Assembly (NCBI RefSeq): GCF_000003815.2
Contig: NC_049986.1
Location: forward strand, 19,299,006 to 19,363,005
DNA from: Branchiostoma floridae
Lineage: Eukaryota; Chordata; Leptocardii; Amphioxiformes; Branchiostomatidae
Direction of reading: 5' to 3'
DNA: 64,000 nt
This document shows, piece by piece, positions 33,801-44,580 of this stretch (within the stretch, counting starts at the first letter, position 1; each line of letters opens with the position of its first letter). A model generated the notes under the pieces. That model saw nothing but the letters and a program-made list of their open reading frames with translations, did no database searches and was not told the DNA's origin. A program made the translations under genes and the position numbers.

Positions 33801-34373
33801 TCTTGAGGTTTACATCAGTGGGTGTGCACACGGAAGCCGCTCGTCTTCTGCTGCTTCAGTTGAGCTGACGCGACTGCCTGGCACACCCGGGACTGTCGTA
33901 CAATTGGACCTCGAGATCATCGGTCTCCTTTGCTGTCTTAGAGCTGAAGAATACCGGAAGATTGTCCTTTCTTAAGATTGAAAACGGCGACGGAACGGGA
34001 CTGTTCCTCAGCGGATCTCCTGCAGAGTTTTCTTTGCTGCCCTTTTGCCGACGAAAATTCTGGAGACTGTCCTTTTTTGAAGTTTGAAGCAGAGGCATAA
34101 CAGGAAAACGCTGCGTCGTACCTTTGGGACAGTTGCTCAGCGCAGTGGCTCGTGAAGAGTGCCATTTGCTGTCTTAGAACTGACGAATACCGAAAGATTT
34201 CGGTCCATTTTCGAAGTTGAAAGCGGCGACAGAACGGAACAAGGTTGCCGCTACTCTCGGGACTGTTGCACACCAACGCTTGTGGGAAGTGCCGTCTGCT
34301 GGTCTTTTTTACCGACGACTATTGGAAGATTTTCCTTTTTGAAATTAAAAGAAGAGACAGCAGAAAGGGAAAG
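33801..34373 (+). other. ATG-free leader (putative 5' UTR) with four degenerate internal repeats
   Basis: From 33766 to 34373 there is no ATG in any frame, whereas about nine or ten would be expected at this base composition. Such depletion is what a scanning ribosome would impose on a leader. The region carries four degenerate units starting at 33932, 34036, 34168 and 34298 (first words GCTGTCTTAGAGCTG, GCTGCCCTTTTGCCG, GCTGTCTTAGAACTG, GCTGGTCTTTTTTACCG). Most go on to a form of GGAAGATTTTCCTTTTTGAA, AGCGGCGACAGAACGG and GGGACTGTT. Units 2-4 are 130-132 nt apart. It is U-rich and purine-rich by turns. Confidence 0.5.
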
Positions 34374-34537
34374 ATGAAGCGTCTCCAGCGCCAGTCGCGG
34401 GTGGAGCTGACGGTCCCGACCCTGGGGGAGAGTATGAGGAGTAAGAGCGCGGAGCACGAGCCGCCGCCACAGGCCTCCCCACACCTGCGCCACATCTGCG
34501 TCCAGAACATGAAGAGCTTTAGTATGGACGCGTGCAG
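34374..34537 (+). CDS. Candidate first coding exon (5' end of an unidentified gene)
   Basis: ATG at 34374 is the first ATG after a 600-nt ATG-free leader and has A at -3. The frame runs 54 codons plus two nucleotides to a donor, TGCAG|GTAAAC, at 34538, and would stop at TAA immediately if the donor were not used. The peptide starts MKRLQRQSRVELTVPTLGES, is basic, has a P-P-P-Q-A-S-P linker, and ends NMKSFSMDAC. There is no signal peptide or membrane segment, so the N terminus is probably cytoplasmic or nuclear. Codon use and CpG content are higher than in surrounding DNA. I do not recognise the family. The rest of the gene must lie to the right, beyond a first intron that starts with the donor minisatellite. 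The exon at 53451-53569 ends in the same phase and has a similar F-S-V/M-x-D-x-A end, so the two may be alternative starts of one gene. Confidence 0.6.
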
Positions 34538-35830
34538 GTAAACTGTTTTTGTTACATGTGTAGTACACCTGTACGCGTGCAGGTAAACTGTTTTTGTTAC
34601 ATGTGTAGTACACCTGTACGCGTGCAGGTAAACTGTTTCTGTTACATGTGTAGTACACCTGTACGCGTGCAGGTAAACTGTTTTTGTTACATGTGTAGTA
34701 CACCTGTACGCGTGCAGGTAAACTGTTTCTGTTACATGTGTAGTACACCTGTACGCGTGCAGGTAAACTGTTTTTGTTACATGTGTAGTACACCTGTACG
34801 CGTGCAGGTAAACTGTTTCTGTTACATGTGTAGTACACCTGTACGCTTGCAGGTAAACTGTTTCTGTTACATGTGTAGTACACCTGTACGCTTGCAGGTA
34901 AACTGTTTCTGTTACATGTGTAGTACACCTGTACGCTTGCAGGTAAACTGTTTTTGTTACATGTGTAGTACACCTGTCCGCGTGCAGGTAAACTGTTTCT
35001 GTTACATGTGTAGTACACATGTACGCGTGCAGGTAAACTGTTTCTGTTACATGTGTAGTACACCTGTCCGCGTGCAGGTAAACTGTTTCTGTTACATGTG
35101 TAGTACACATGTACGCGTGCAGGTAAACTGTTTCTGTTACATGTGTAGTACACCTGTACGCGTGCAGGTAAACTGTTTCTGTTACATGTGTAGTACACCT
35201 GTCCGCGTGCAGGTAAACTGTTTCTGTTACATGTGTAGTACACCTGTCCGCGTGCAGGTAAACTGTTTCTGTTACATGTGTAGTACACCTGTCCGCGTGC
35301 AGGTAAACTGTTTCTGTTACATGTGTAGTACACCTGTCCGCGTGCAGGTAAACTGTTTCTGTTACATGTGTAGTACACATGTACGCGTGCAGGTAAACTG
35401 TTTCTGTTACATGTGTAGTACACATGTACGCGTGCAGGTAAACGGCTTCTGTTACACCTGTACGCGTGCAGGTAACCTTTTTCTGTAGCACCTGTACTCG
35501 TGCAGGTAAACGGCTTCTGTTCTTTTGCACATGCGGTACACCTGTACGCGTGCAGGTAAAACTGCTTCTGTTACACATGTGGTACAACTGTACGAGTGCA
35601 GGTAAACTATCTCTCTCACACCTATGGCACACATGTACGCTTACAGGTAACCTATTTCTGTTACGCATGTACGCGTGCAGGTAAACTGCTTCTATTACAC
35701 CTGTGATACACCTGTAAGCGTGCAGGTGACCTATTTCTGTTACACCTGTAGTACACCTGCAAGTGTGCAATCAATATATTTCTGTTACACATGTGGTACA
35801 CCTATAAGCGTGCAGGTAACCTTCTTCTGT
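34532..35830 (+). repeat. 45-bp minisatellite built from an exon-intron junction
   Basis: The block GTGCAGGTAAAC recurs every 45 bp from 34534 to 35434: 21 copies at exact spacing, with the rest of the unit (TGTTACATGTGTAGTACACC) nearly invariant. About eight diverged copies continue to about 35830. Variation is limited to a few positions (TTTTTG/TTTCTG, GTACGCG/GTACGCT/GTCCGCG, CACCTG/CACATG). The first copy is the real end of the exon at 34537, so the array is made of splice donors. Because 45 is divisible by three, long ORFs (318, 390 and 483 residues) open on both strands; I regard them as artefacts. Each unit also holds a near-palindrome around ACGCGT. Confidence 0.97.
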
Positions 35831-36465
35831 TACACTTGTGCTATACCTATTGGGAAGAGGTTACCGCCACAAAATGCAACATGTTGTAGGACTTAGCTGT
35901 GATCGAGCTTTTAATCAAACATCAAGGAAAAGAGCTCCAATATGAGTCGCTGGCACGTATTGACCCAAACTGATCTAGAAAATGATCAGACACAAATAAT
36001 ATAAATCCCATAGTGACTTCTTAGCTTACATCCGCAAACGCAGCATAGTGGACATTTCCGTTTTGCTATTACTAGTCTAAAGACTCACTGCTGATATAAC
36101 TGCTTACCTTACAACACAAATCGTCTTGCAGCACAGTTCTTCGCTTGTCGCTGACCAGTTTTAGCAAATGTCCTCCAAAGACCAATAAAATCCCCATTTC
36201 GTTGAAAATTAGATTTGTAGTGTATGCTGTTCCGATTCAAGCGCATGATTTACATGGTTGAGCTGAGGACCTAATGGCCCATCTGTTTATGGCTACTCGT
36301 AGGGAAATGGTTCATCAATCTACTCTTATCTTAAAGTACATTTGTTGCGATGTCTTCTCGACGTGCTCTCGTATGAAACGTCTACTCACTGTGCACGTTG
36401 CTTATAGAGATTCCCTATCTGGTTCTCATACATACTTTTTATCAGCCCTAGCTGATGCAACATGT
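35831..36465. other. No gene seen
   Basis: Putative first intron or intergenic sequence. Unremarkable, AT-rich. Confidence 0.3.
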
Positions 36466-36670
36466 CTGGATACGTCAATGAAGGTAAAGGCATCCAGGTA
36501 ATAAGACACACAAGATAACATTGACTAAAGTGCCTGGATGGATTTTGTAAACGGCCAGACGTTTCTGGTAGCATCTACTATCTTTCGTCAATGGCAGACG
36601 AAAAGTAGTGGATGTTACCTTAACAGTCAGGCCGATAACAGTATCTACCCAGCCAATTGAGTAACTTCTA
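36466..36670. mobile_element. Foldback family F, diverged copy
   Basis: ACGTCAATGAAGGTAAAGGC with ATCCAGGTAATAAGA at the left; GGCCAGACGTTTCTG, CATCTACTATCTTTCGTCA in the middle; AATTGAGTAACTTCTA at the right. Layout matches the reference copy at 5802-6058. Confidence 0.7.
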
Positions 36671-38340
36671 TCTTGTGTAGCATGTCTGGTGCTATGTGAG
36701 CTTGTCTATTACATCATCTCAATAATCTACTTCCCTCAGTCAGGAGGATGAATGGGTAATCCATTTAAGCTACATGAAAAACAAAGGCTCAGTCAAGTAC
36801 TGATGTTTATAATCATGTACCTTATATAACAGATATTTCTTGTTCATTGTTTATTTGTACATAGTAATTTGGTTACGACATTTTCACGACGGTTTCCCCT
36901 AAATTATGATAATTCACAAATGGTCATAACAGTTACTGTTACGTATAACAAACATAAAAAAATACGGTAAATAGGATCAAAATAAAACGAAAAACAACAA
37001 AGTGTTACACAGATAACAAAATGCTTAATCAAATTTACTGATTAAACTCGCTACAGGATTTCAATTTGCATCAATCACGTAAGTCTACGCTGTTATTTCT
37101 CCACTTCCCTCTGCACCTGTTTGCTTGGTGTGGTGCTTGAACGACGCTTTACTTGTATGTAGCTTGTTTTCGACATTACATGATGGATTACGTGGGAGAC
37201 AAGTCTGACACGAAAGCCTGTTTAACACCACAGCTGTGCGAGAAATTGATTGTGTGAGTGAGGGGATTTTAAAAAACACTCCGCAAGAGTCACTACTGGT
37301 GTACGATGTGCGTTTGGCATATTTCGTGTCGTGATTTATCGATACTGCTCAGTTTGCTGACATTACGAACCATGTATCAATCGTGTTCTAGCTGCGATTG
37401 CTGCTCTGATAGCTTTTTCTCAGAATGCATAGGGTTGTCTTGGGAGTATAGGGTGAGAGTGAGAGCTACTTAAGGGGAAAGCACATTCAAACACATGCAT
37501 GCACGAAGACGCACCCGACACCTCTCATTCGCGCCAAGAAAGTACTAGAAAGATCGTGCGCATGTGTATGGATCTAGCATTTGCACTGACCAAGTTACAG
37601 AAAAAAAAACAAGCTTGTTGACACAACATAAAGTTACTTTCGTTAGGCCTACTACAAACTACAAAACAGAAAAAATATAAATCCTAAAGTTCTACATGAT
37701 AAACAATATAGGCCAACATGTAGATCCATGATACACGTACCTTATCAGTTGAAGTATCTATTCTGATAACAAAGCAATATTTTATTCATTTACATATCAT
37801 TGAATTGTGAGGGCTTTTATATCTAAAGATATACATGCAATAACTACCTACGTTTACTAAAACATCATCATTATCATCATTGCGGGCTGTTTGCTCAAAC
37901 TTACTCAAGGTAAATGCAAGAACTCTGGCATTTAACGATAAAGGATGAAGTCTCGAAAATATTGGATGTCTGCCACAACACTTACTGTTGCCAAATCCGT
38001 GTACTAACCTCGTAGTGAAAAAAATTCACTTCAATGGCAATAACACACAATCACCTGCAATCATGAACCATTGGTTGAATCCTTGATTATGTTGCCGATT
38101 ACTATATTCAATACGCTGCAAGAGCTGGCCTTTACGATTGAAACTACAATACGGTCATTACATTACTATTGAAGCACAGAGGGTCCGTGATTGTGGCGTT
38201 GATTGCCAAGGGGCAACAGTGGGTATGGTTAATCTTTCAGCCGTACTTTTTCATATCCTCCTCGGGTATTGCTAGCTGTACTTTATTCCTCTTCGCCCCG
38301 CAATAGTTTTTCAGGTTGGAGCTTAGGCTTAGGGAAATTT
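36671..38340. other. No gene seen
   Basis: AT-rich sequence with a short ATC-rich stretch at 37864-37880. No exon-like frame. Confidence 0.35.
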
Positions 38341-38699
38341 TGTGTTTCCTGTTTCAGTCGTTAAAAAAATTAGGGTCGGTAGGTAGATATTAACCTTTTT
38401 TTGTCCTTGTGATTATTTTAGGCTGGCCAAAACTCTTACTGGTTATATTACAATGCAAATAAACAACGTAAACTGAAATGCATGCATGCGGACACTTGTC
38501 TTTCAATGTTAAACTTTAATTTAAATTTGATAGATACATTTATTCTTTATTAGATAGGACAAGCAGTGTTTTTACTTCAATAGGAAGCAGGCTGAATAAA
38601 AATTCTAATTGGAAGCTATGTGACTCCACTGCCCGCGCAAAAAAAGGTCTAGGATTGACAGCTTCTTCTAGGGTAGGTAGAGAAACAGGAAACACACAG
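38341..38699. mobile_element. MITE-like element, family I, copy 1, about 359 bp
   Basis: Ends GTGTTTCCTGTTTC (38341) and GAAACAGGAAACAC (ends 38699) are 14-bp inverted repeats. Subterminal AGGGTCGGTAGGTAGA is on the left and CTAGGGTAGGTAGA on the right. The interior phrase AATAGGAAGCAG and CTATGTGACTCCACTGCCC are shared with the copy at 52383. Confidence 0.8.
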
Positions 38700-40641
38700 T
38701 TTTCCTATGCCTTAACAACATCTGACACTTCAGGATTTGTCATCTCACCTGTATCTTCTAGGGATCTGTGTAGGATGTTACTGTTGATCCTGCAATATTG
38801 AAAGTTATTGCATGCAATCACTCTCGGGAAATAGTTCTGTAAACCTAACCGTCTTGAGTTATATCTGTTCTGGCATCTTTGAAACAATCTTGATCTCTTG
38901 TTGTCTCCTATTCTAGCCCTTAGTTTAGTTATGTCCCATATCCAGTAGCAAAACGCTAGATGATGATATGAAGAAATGAAAACATGAATGATAATATGTT
39001 TATGACGCAAAGGAATTGGCGTGATATAAAAAAAAACGTATGGTGTGCTCTACCTGAATGAATCTAAGCTGACTATTCATGTACAAAGTAGTTCGTTGCT
39101 TGATTAATGTTTCGCCATAATATCTAGCTTTAGTCAAGCAACGCAACTACTCAAGTGGAGGTTTTAGATTGGAGGGTGCCTTAGATAACGCTGCTCGGAT
39201 GGCCTTTAAACGTCAATGATGAATGATAAGGATAACAAATGCACGTAATCAGTATAATTCCAGCCATCACTTTCAGAGTCAGCATTAACCTATAAGCTTA
39301 GCGAGACGGGCCTTTGAAATGCATCCTGCATTTATAATCACCTGGAGGATTAAACCAGAAAACGTAATGAGATGGGTCTTTGCAAAGCCTCCATCATATC
39401 CGTCTAGCTTTGGGATTAACCTACAAAACTCAACGACGCATCAATGCAAATCATCCATCACAGAAGCACCATTAATCAGTTTGTGTCTGGCAGTCTGCAA
39501 TCGTCTCCAAGTAGAATTGGCTTGGAATGAGGAATAATTTTATTTTGTAAAAACGCTGCATTGCGATTTACTTACAGGAGTCAAGCTACAAGCATATCTC
39601 CACATACACATATATAATTCAGTAAAAGCATCGGGACTAAAATAACTTAGCTATTGAATTTCGAGTAAAAACAGCATAAATCTACAAGACACTCAGACAA
39701 TTTACACAAAGACAATGTTAACAAATTCAAGGCTCAGAATACAAGAGAGGAAGATCATGAGCCTACAGAACAAGAACGTTGGTGGTTAGTAACTTCCGAA
39801 TACACAGTCAGATTACTAATAATCTCTACTATACACATTCAGACACTAGTCAACACTAGCATACAGCAGACGTAATGCAGGTGGGATGAAGCACATCGCA
39901 AACCAGTATGTATTTTACTAATTGCGTCCGTTCAATGAAGCTGGTCTTTAATCTAGAGATCAAACACATTGATTCGTGATCAGGCATAGATAGGCTGTTA
40001 CTAGATATGTCATTAGGAAAGGTTCGCCTGCTTGTGATGCTCCAACAGGTTTTGATTACCTTGGACCAGTGTCGATAATTTCACATCAAGGCGTAGGTAC
40101 TTCAACATGGGACTCCGGCGTCACGTGTGCTAACGCCATATATGACGCCGTCGGTTTTGCAGCCACTTACTCAGACATATTCTCTCGCTTCTAGATAAAG
40201 TACTGTGGAGTAGCACCTCTTATGGTTCTCTATCTTCCATCTCCACAATTGGTAGACTTGATTATATATCACATTTATTCACCTCTTGAAAGAATTTCTG
40301 CGATAGCTGGACCATGGAAGCGTTGTGACAACTCTTTGTTTGCATTTGTTTAGGTAGGGGACTGTTATCTCAGTGATTTACAAACAGAGGACTTAAATTC
40401 AGATTTGCACATTTTACTTTCAGTGACTTAATGTCAATTTTCACTAGAGGACAAATTCGCTCACGTACGGCTCTATTGAAATTAACGAAGCATCAGTCTC
40501 GTTGTATCTAGATGCATTACATAGAAACATTATGTCTACCGGGCTACCATAAAACGTTATTTCCACTTTTGTCGGCCGTTCCTCTTGAGCGACCCATCAA
40601 TAACCGACCAACGTCTGAGATAAAAGAAATCATCACTCAAG
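38700..40641. other. No gene supported
   Basis: A 101-residue minus-strand ORF (38705-39010) has a faint resemblance to the C-terminal tail of retroelement proteins (NYFPRVI) but nothing more. Remaining sequence is AT-rich with no recognisable features. Confidence 0.3.
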
Positions 40642-41135
40642 CAAATCCCTCCTGTAAAAAGAAGCTGCTGTAATATCGCTAGGCACGACCGGGGATTGGC
40701 CCCATTCCAACAACAGCAGACCAGGGACTCTTCCAGCTGTGAGACACAATGTAGAAATCCATTAATGTGCGGATCTATCTGTACTTTTTATTAAAGTATG
40801 CTATCTCAACGTGTAGTGGGGAGAAGGGACGTTATAACGGATTTGTATGCAAGCTGCTGTCTTCATCTTATCCGGACAAGTAAATCCCTCCTGTACAGCG
40901 TATGTAGCTGCTGTAATATCGCTAGGCACGACCGGGGATTGGCCCCATTCCAACAACAGCAGACCAGGGACTGTTTCAGCTGTGCGGCACAACGTAGAAA
41001 TTCATTAATATCTGACACCGGGGCGGATTTATCTGTCCTTTTTTTACAGCCTGCTATCCCAACGTGTAGTGGGGAGAAGGGAGGTTGTAAGGGAACTGTA
41101 TACAAGCTGGTATCTTCATTTTGTCCGGACTTACC
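40642..41135 (+). repeat. Tandem duplication, two units of 240 bp
   Basis: AATCCCTCCTGTA at 40642 and 40882 starts units that share GCTGCTGTAATATCGCTAGG, CACGACCGGGGATTGGCCCC, ATTCCAACAACAGCAGACCA and AACGTGTAGTGGGGAGAAGG. The 136- and 140-residue ORFs on opposite strands are translations of this duplication. Confidence 0.9.
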
Positions 41136-41394
41136 AACGTATAGATATATGCTTTTAAGGTCCTTATCTAACAATTTGTTGCTTGTAAGAAGCCAGCAAT
41201 CTACATAATACATGTAGTCGTTTTGCGATGCTGACAATTGAAGAAGCCAAATATAATGTAGACAGAATTGTAACATCATGTCCAAGTGGCAGAGGTGGAG
41301 TACTCACATAATGCAGAAAGAATTTAGCTTAGATTTTTAGAAGTCCGTATTAAAACCTCTGGATTTATCGTTCATCGATTTAAGTTGAGGTGAG

Positions 41395-41510
41395 GTGATT
41401 TAAGGTAGTCGTCTAGGTAATAACTTAATAGATAAGTTTCTTGACTTTCAGTTGCAACTGGATGGAAACGGTCGTTTCATGTAGCATCCACTACCTTGCG
41501 CTAGAGATTA
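41395..41510. mobile_element. Foldback family F, half copy
   Basis: GTCTAGGTAATAA, then TTGCAACTGGATGGAAACGG, then TAGCATCCACTACCTT match the left half of family F. The other arm is absent. Confidence 0.5.
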
Positions 41511-41601
41511 AACAGAGCTTTTGCTTCACAAGAGAGTCATCTTATAGCTTCCTAAACTTTTACCCGTTCAAAGTTTACCTACTTGAGATATCGCTAAACG
41601 G

Positions 41602-41754
41602 ATGTTCACTGAGCATAATGCGGAGCCGCAAATCCCTCTCTGCTCTCCTACATACGCTACCATACTTACCTCTGAGGCAGAAGATGACAAAGATAGAGTG
41701 GCGGATTTGTGGAGACGGATGGATTCTCCATGGACCTTAGAGCCTGATATGTGA
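41602..41754 (+). CDS. Short ORF with protein-like composition, weak candidate
   Basis: ATG at 41602 opens 50 codons to TGA: MFTEHNAEPQIPLC, then TYATILTSEAEDDKDRV, then ADLWRRMDSPWTLEPDM. An in-frame TGA lies six codons upstream, and a possible acceptor (TACTTGAG at 41580-41585) could instead make this a terminal exon. The charged, Trp-containing end looks like protein and not like repeat noise. However, an 80-residue ORF runs on the opposite strand, and a 50-codon open frame by chance is not rare. No family recognised. Confidence 0.18.
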   Translation: MFTEHNAEPQIPLCSPTYATILTSEAEDDKDRVADLWRRMDSPWTLEPDM

Positions 41755-42299
41755 CTGTAAAGCCACGAGAGACTTTGTTGCTGAAAAGGGGTGAATGATA
41801 AGCATAGCATTCTTGCATCTTCTGTTATTTTCCTTCGTAATGTTGGCCAATGGCGTCATTTTTAGTAGGCAAAATGTATGTTTGGGGTCTAAGAGATAGT
41901 GGTTAGACTATTTGTGACAAATGACACCAACTTCAAGATTTGAATGCACAATACTTCTTGAAATATTTCACTTCTCCTACCACGCATTTCAGTTTATCCA
42001 AGCTCTTTTGAACGCTGTAGCTTGAAAACTGTTGTCAGTAGGATGAAAAGTGTGTAATGCAGACAAATATCCATGTTGTTTTGAATGAGAGACTACAAGT
42101 TGATATATCTGTATAGCTTATGTTCTGATGTATACATGACACATAATGTTTCCACCTATTGCAATACATGCAGAAAGGGGATTCCAGAAGCAATCATATC
42201 GTGTGGATGCGAATGAAATTGGTTTTCAGATTTATATTGGAAAGTGTGACATAATAAGATTAGATACGTCAGTAGTGATGAGATTCTTCGTCCTATCTG

Positions 42300-42700
42300 A
42301 TCGAAACTGTTGATTGAGCGAAATTGTCTGGGGGAATGGTTTCCAGAATATCTCAGGCTATTACGTGTTAGCAAATTGTTTTCAACTCAGATCCCATCGT
42401 TGGGCATTAATTGTGCAAGTACTTTTAATGTTGATATAATCTCATGCCTATACTTTGAATGTTATGGTCTTCTCTGGTCTTCTTCTGGGGATTGGTGTCC
42501 AGGACAGCTAATGTTATTACGTGCGATTGTGCTATGACAATGGTTTTCAACTCAGGTTTCATCGTTGGGCATTAATTTCATGCTATTTCAGAGTGGAGTC
42601 CAATCGTTTCTGTTTTATGATGCTGTTAGCTTGTGCAATAACTACGCAAGTATTTTAATGTATATATGATCTTCAGCCCATACGTTATGAAATTCTCTGG
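42300..42700 (+). repeat. Degenerate duplication, about 155-165 bp period
   Basis: TATTACGTG, GGTTTTCAACTCAG and CATCGTTGGGCATTAATT recur at about 42360-42415 and 42514-42575, with GATATAATCT/TATATGATCT and CTCTGGTCT later in each. Old and worn. Confidence 0.6.
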
Positions 42701-43194
42701 TCTCCCTGGTTTGAAACGTCTATCTCTTTAGAAGAATTGTTTAGCAGTTTTTAGCATTGATGTTTGCATGCCGTATCATCTGTTGAATTGTATCATCACT
42801 TAGCTGCAATTAATGCATGCTCAAGACAATCCCTAAGAAGACACGAATTAGCCCTCCATATAAAAACTTGTTTAATTCATAACGAGGTCTCTGGATCATG
42901 GCGGCAGGCTTTAGTAAACACCCGCCTGGCGTCCCCCTGGCGTTATGATGTATGTGCTCAGGCGCGGTGTGAAGGGAGATGCACTGTCGGGGTGCGCTAG
43001 AGGGGACCATTTCAGATAACGGCTCACACGACCCCCATCTGTTCTAGCGTAATTGTACCTGTATGTCATCTTTGGAGGAAGAGAAAGTTTGGGCTGTCGC
43101 GTTTTGGAAAGCAATATTGTTTCCTGGCGTGTGTACATGTGAATGTTGAACAATCATACAAGACATGAAATTAGCTACACAGAAAAAGATACCG
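42701..43194. other. No gene supported; GC-richer patch
   Basis: 42890-43035 is richer in GC and CpG than its surroundings (GGCGGCAGGC, CAGGCGCGGTG, GTCGGGGTGCGC). It could be a regulatory element or exon fragment, but no splice-bounded frame stands out. Confidence 0.3.
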
Positions 43195-43280
43195 AGACTT
43201 ACGTCGATGAAGGTTAGACATCCGTAGGTAATACAAAGATACGCCATAAAGGAGTTACTCAAGCAATACCAAGACTTGTA
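43195..43280. mobile_element. Foldback family F, left-arm fragment
   Basis: ACGTCGATGAAGGTTAGACA and AGATACGCCATAAAGGAGTT match the outer left arm of the family exactly in order. The remainder is missing. Confidence 0.65.
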
Positions 43281-43734
43281 GAAAAATAACTAACTCACAT
43301 TAATTGATAATAAAACTTCAAAATTGTATTGATAGAAATTCCGCGATGTAACATCGAGTTACATTCAAATTACAGCTACATGCAAAATTGCAAAAATTAC
43401 GACTACATGCATCATTCTACTCGAAACTATCTCCTAATTTACAACCTTAGAATTGATAAAAATGCTTATCCCATATTGCATTGTAATTGCTTGCAGTAAA
43501 TCATATATTCATATAGTATGACAAGCAGTTCAAGTGGTACCCCACCATGAGAAATATAACGATATCGATGGAGTTTACTTGTCACTGAACTGATTAGAAG
43601 AACTTTGCACATTGTATACAAAAGCGTATGATGGCAGTCCTACACGAAACTTTTACGTAGATTTGGGTTCCCAAGTGTGTGAATGGCCTTGGAAATCCAT
43701 CAAAGATGATCCGTATCCAGTGCAGCTTAATTCC

Positions 43735-44580
43735 CCAGAGTAGATTCTACTCCTCGCGAAAGTACAGCTTGTAAACTATCATCAATCACTGTACACAAGT
43801 CGGCGTGCTGGCATCCATCTCAAGATCGTATTTCACTGCACTTGGGGCACCGGTGCGGCACTGCGGGGTTCGTGCACTGTTGTGTTATTTTTGCCGATTT
43901 TTTTATAATTTAGATATAAAATTCGTTCTTTCTTTCTCTAACAACTCGTTTAGTAATACTTTGAACCACGCAGTGGCGCACCGGTGCCCTAATTGCAGTG
44001 AGATACATGTACCACATTTAGTTAGTGCATAGTGCTATAGGTTGGGTGTGTGAGTTCCTTTCTTAGAGTAGATTCTGCTCAATTGTAGCTCGTGAAGGCA
44101 GTGTGAAAACACTAGTCAATCACGTTACAAGACGGCTTCATGGCTTCCATCTTAGTTAATACATAGTGCTATAGGCATTATTGTGTAGGAGTTCCTTTGA
44201 GCAGATTCTGTCCAGCTGCAACCTGTGAAGGCAGGGGGTGCTTCTCACACCCATTCATTCCCCTGCTCGTGCATGTAGTGTGTGTAAATAATAATCAATC
44301 ACGGTACAGTACGGCTTCCGGGCGTTCGCTGTAGCGCTTTCGGCAGTGAGTGAGAGTTTCTTCTTTAGAGTAGATTCTGCTCAACTGCAGCTTGTGAAGG
44401 CAGTAGGTGTTTCTCCCACCCATCCATTCCCCTCTCGTGAAGGTAGTGGGTCAGCAATAATAAATTACGGTACATGACGGCTTACTGGCTTCTTGTTATT
44501 ACATAGTTCTATAGGAATTATTGTGTGGGAATGAAGCTTGTGAAGGCAGGAGGTGTACAAACACTCATCCATCACTGCAG
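43735..44580 (+). repeat. Degenerate tandem array, about five units of 120-170 bp, interrupted by an element
   Basis: GTAGATTCTGCTCAACTGCA or variants followed by CTTGTGAAGGCAG and then AATCACGGTACA and GACGGCTT recur from 43741, 44069, 44205, 44372 and 44532. The phrases ACATAGTGCTATAGG and ATTATTGTGTGGGA link some units. The element at 43826-44014 interrupts the first unit. Confidence 0.7.
43826..44014. mobile_element. MITE-like element, family B, copy 3, internally deleted
   Basis: Ends GTATTTCACTGCACTTGGGG and GCAGTGAGATAC, with CACCGGTGCGGCACTGCGGG and CGCAGTGGCGCACCGGTGCC inside. 189 bp against about 248 bp in the other copies; the central GACAACGAA block is lost. Confidence 0.8.

Noticed and set aside
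34532-35440. Possible CRISPR-like repeat array
   Set aside because: Units are contiguous with no unique spacers, and the setting is eukaryotic; it is a minisatellite.
34251-35770. ORFs of 318, 390 and 483 residues on both strands
   Set aside because: All run through the 45-bp minisatellite, whose period is divisible by three; the peptides are exact 15-residue repeats and exist on both strands, so they follow from the DNA repeat.
38705-39010. Minus-strand ORF resembling a retroelement protein tail
   Set aside because: Only a short N-Y-F-P-R-V-I-like stretch; no reverse transcriptase or endonuclease motif nearby.
40798-41285. Overlapping 136- and 140-residue ORFs on opposite strands
   Set aside because: Both are products of the 240-bp tandem duplication.
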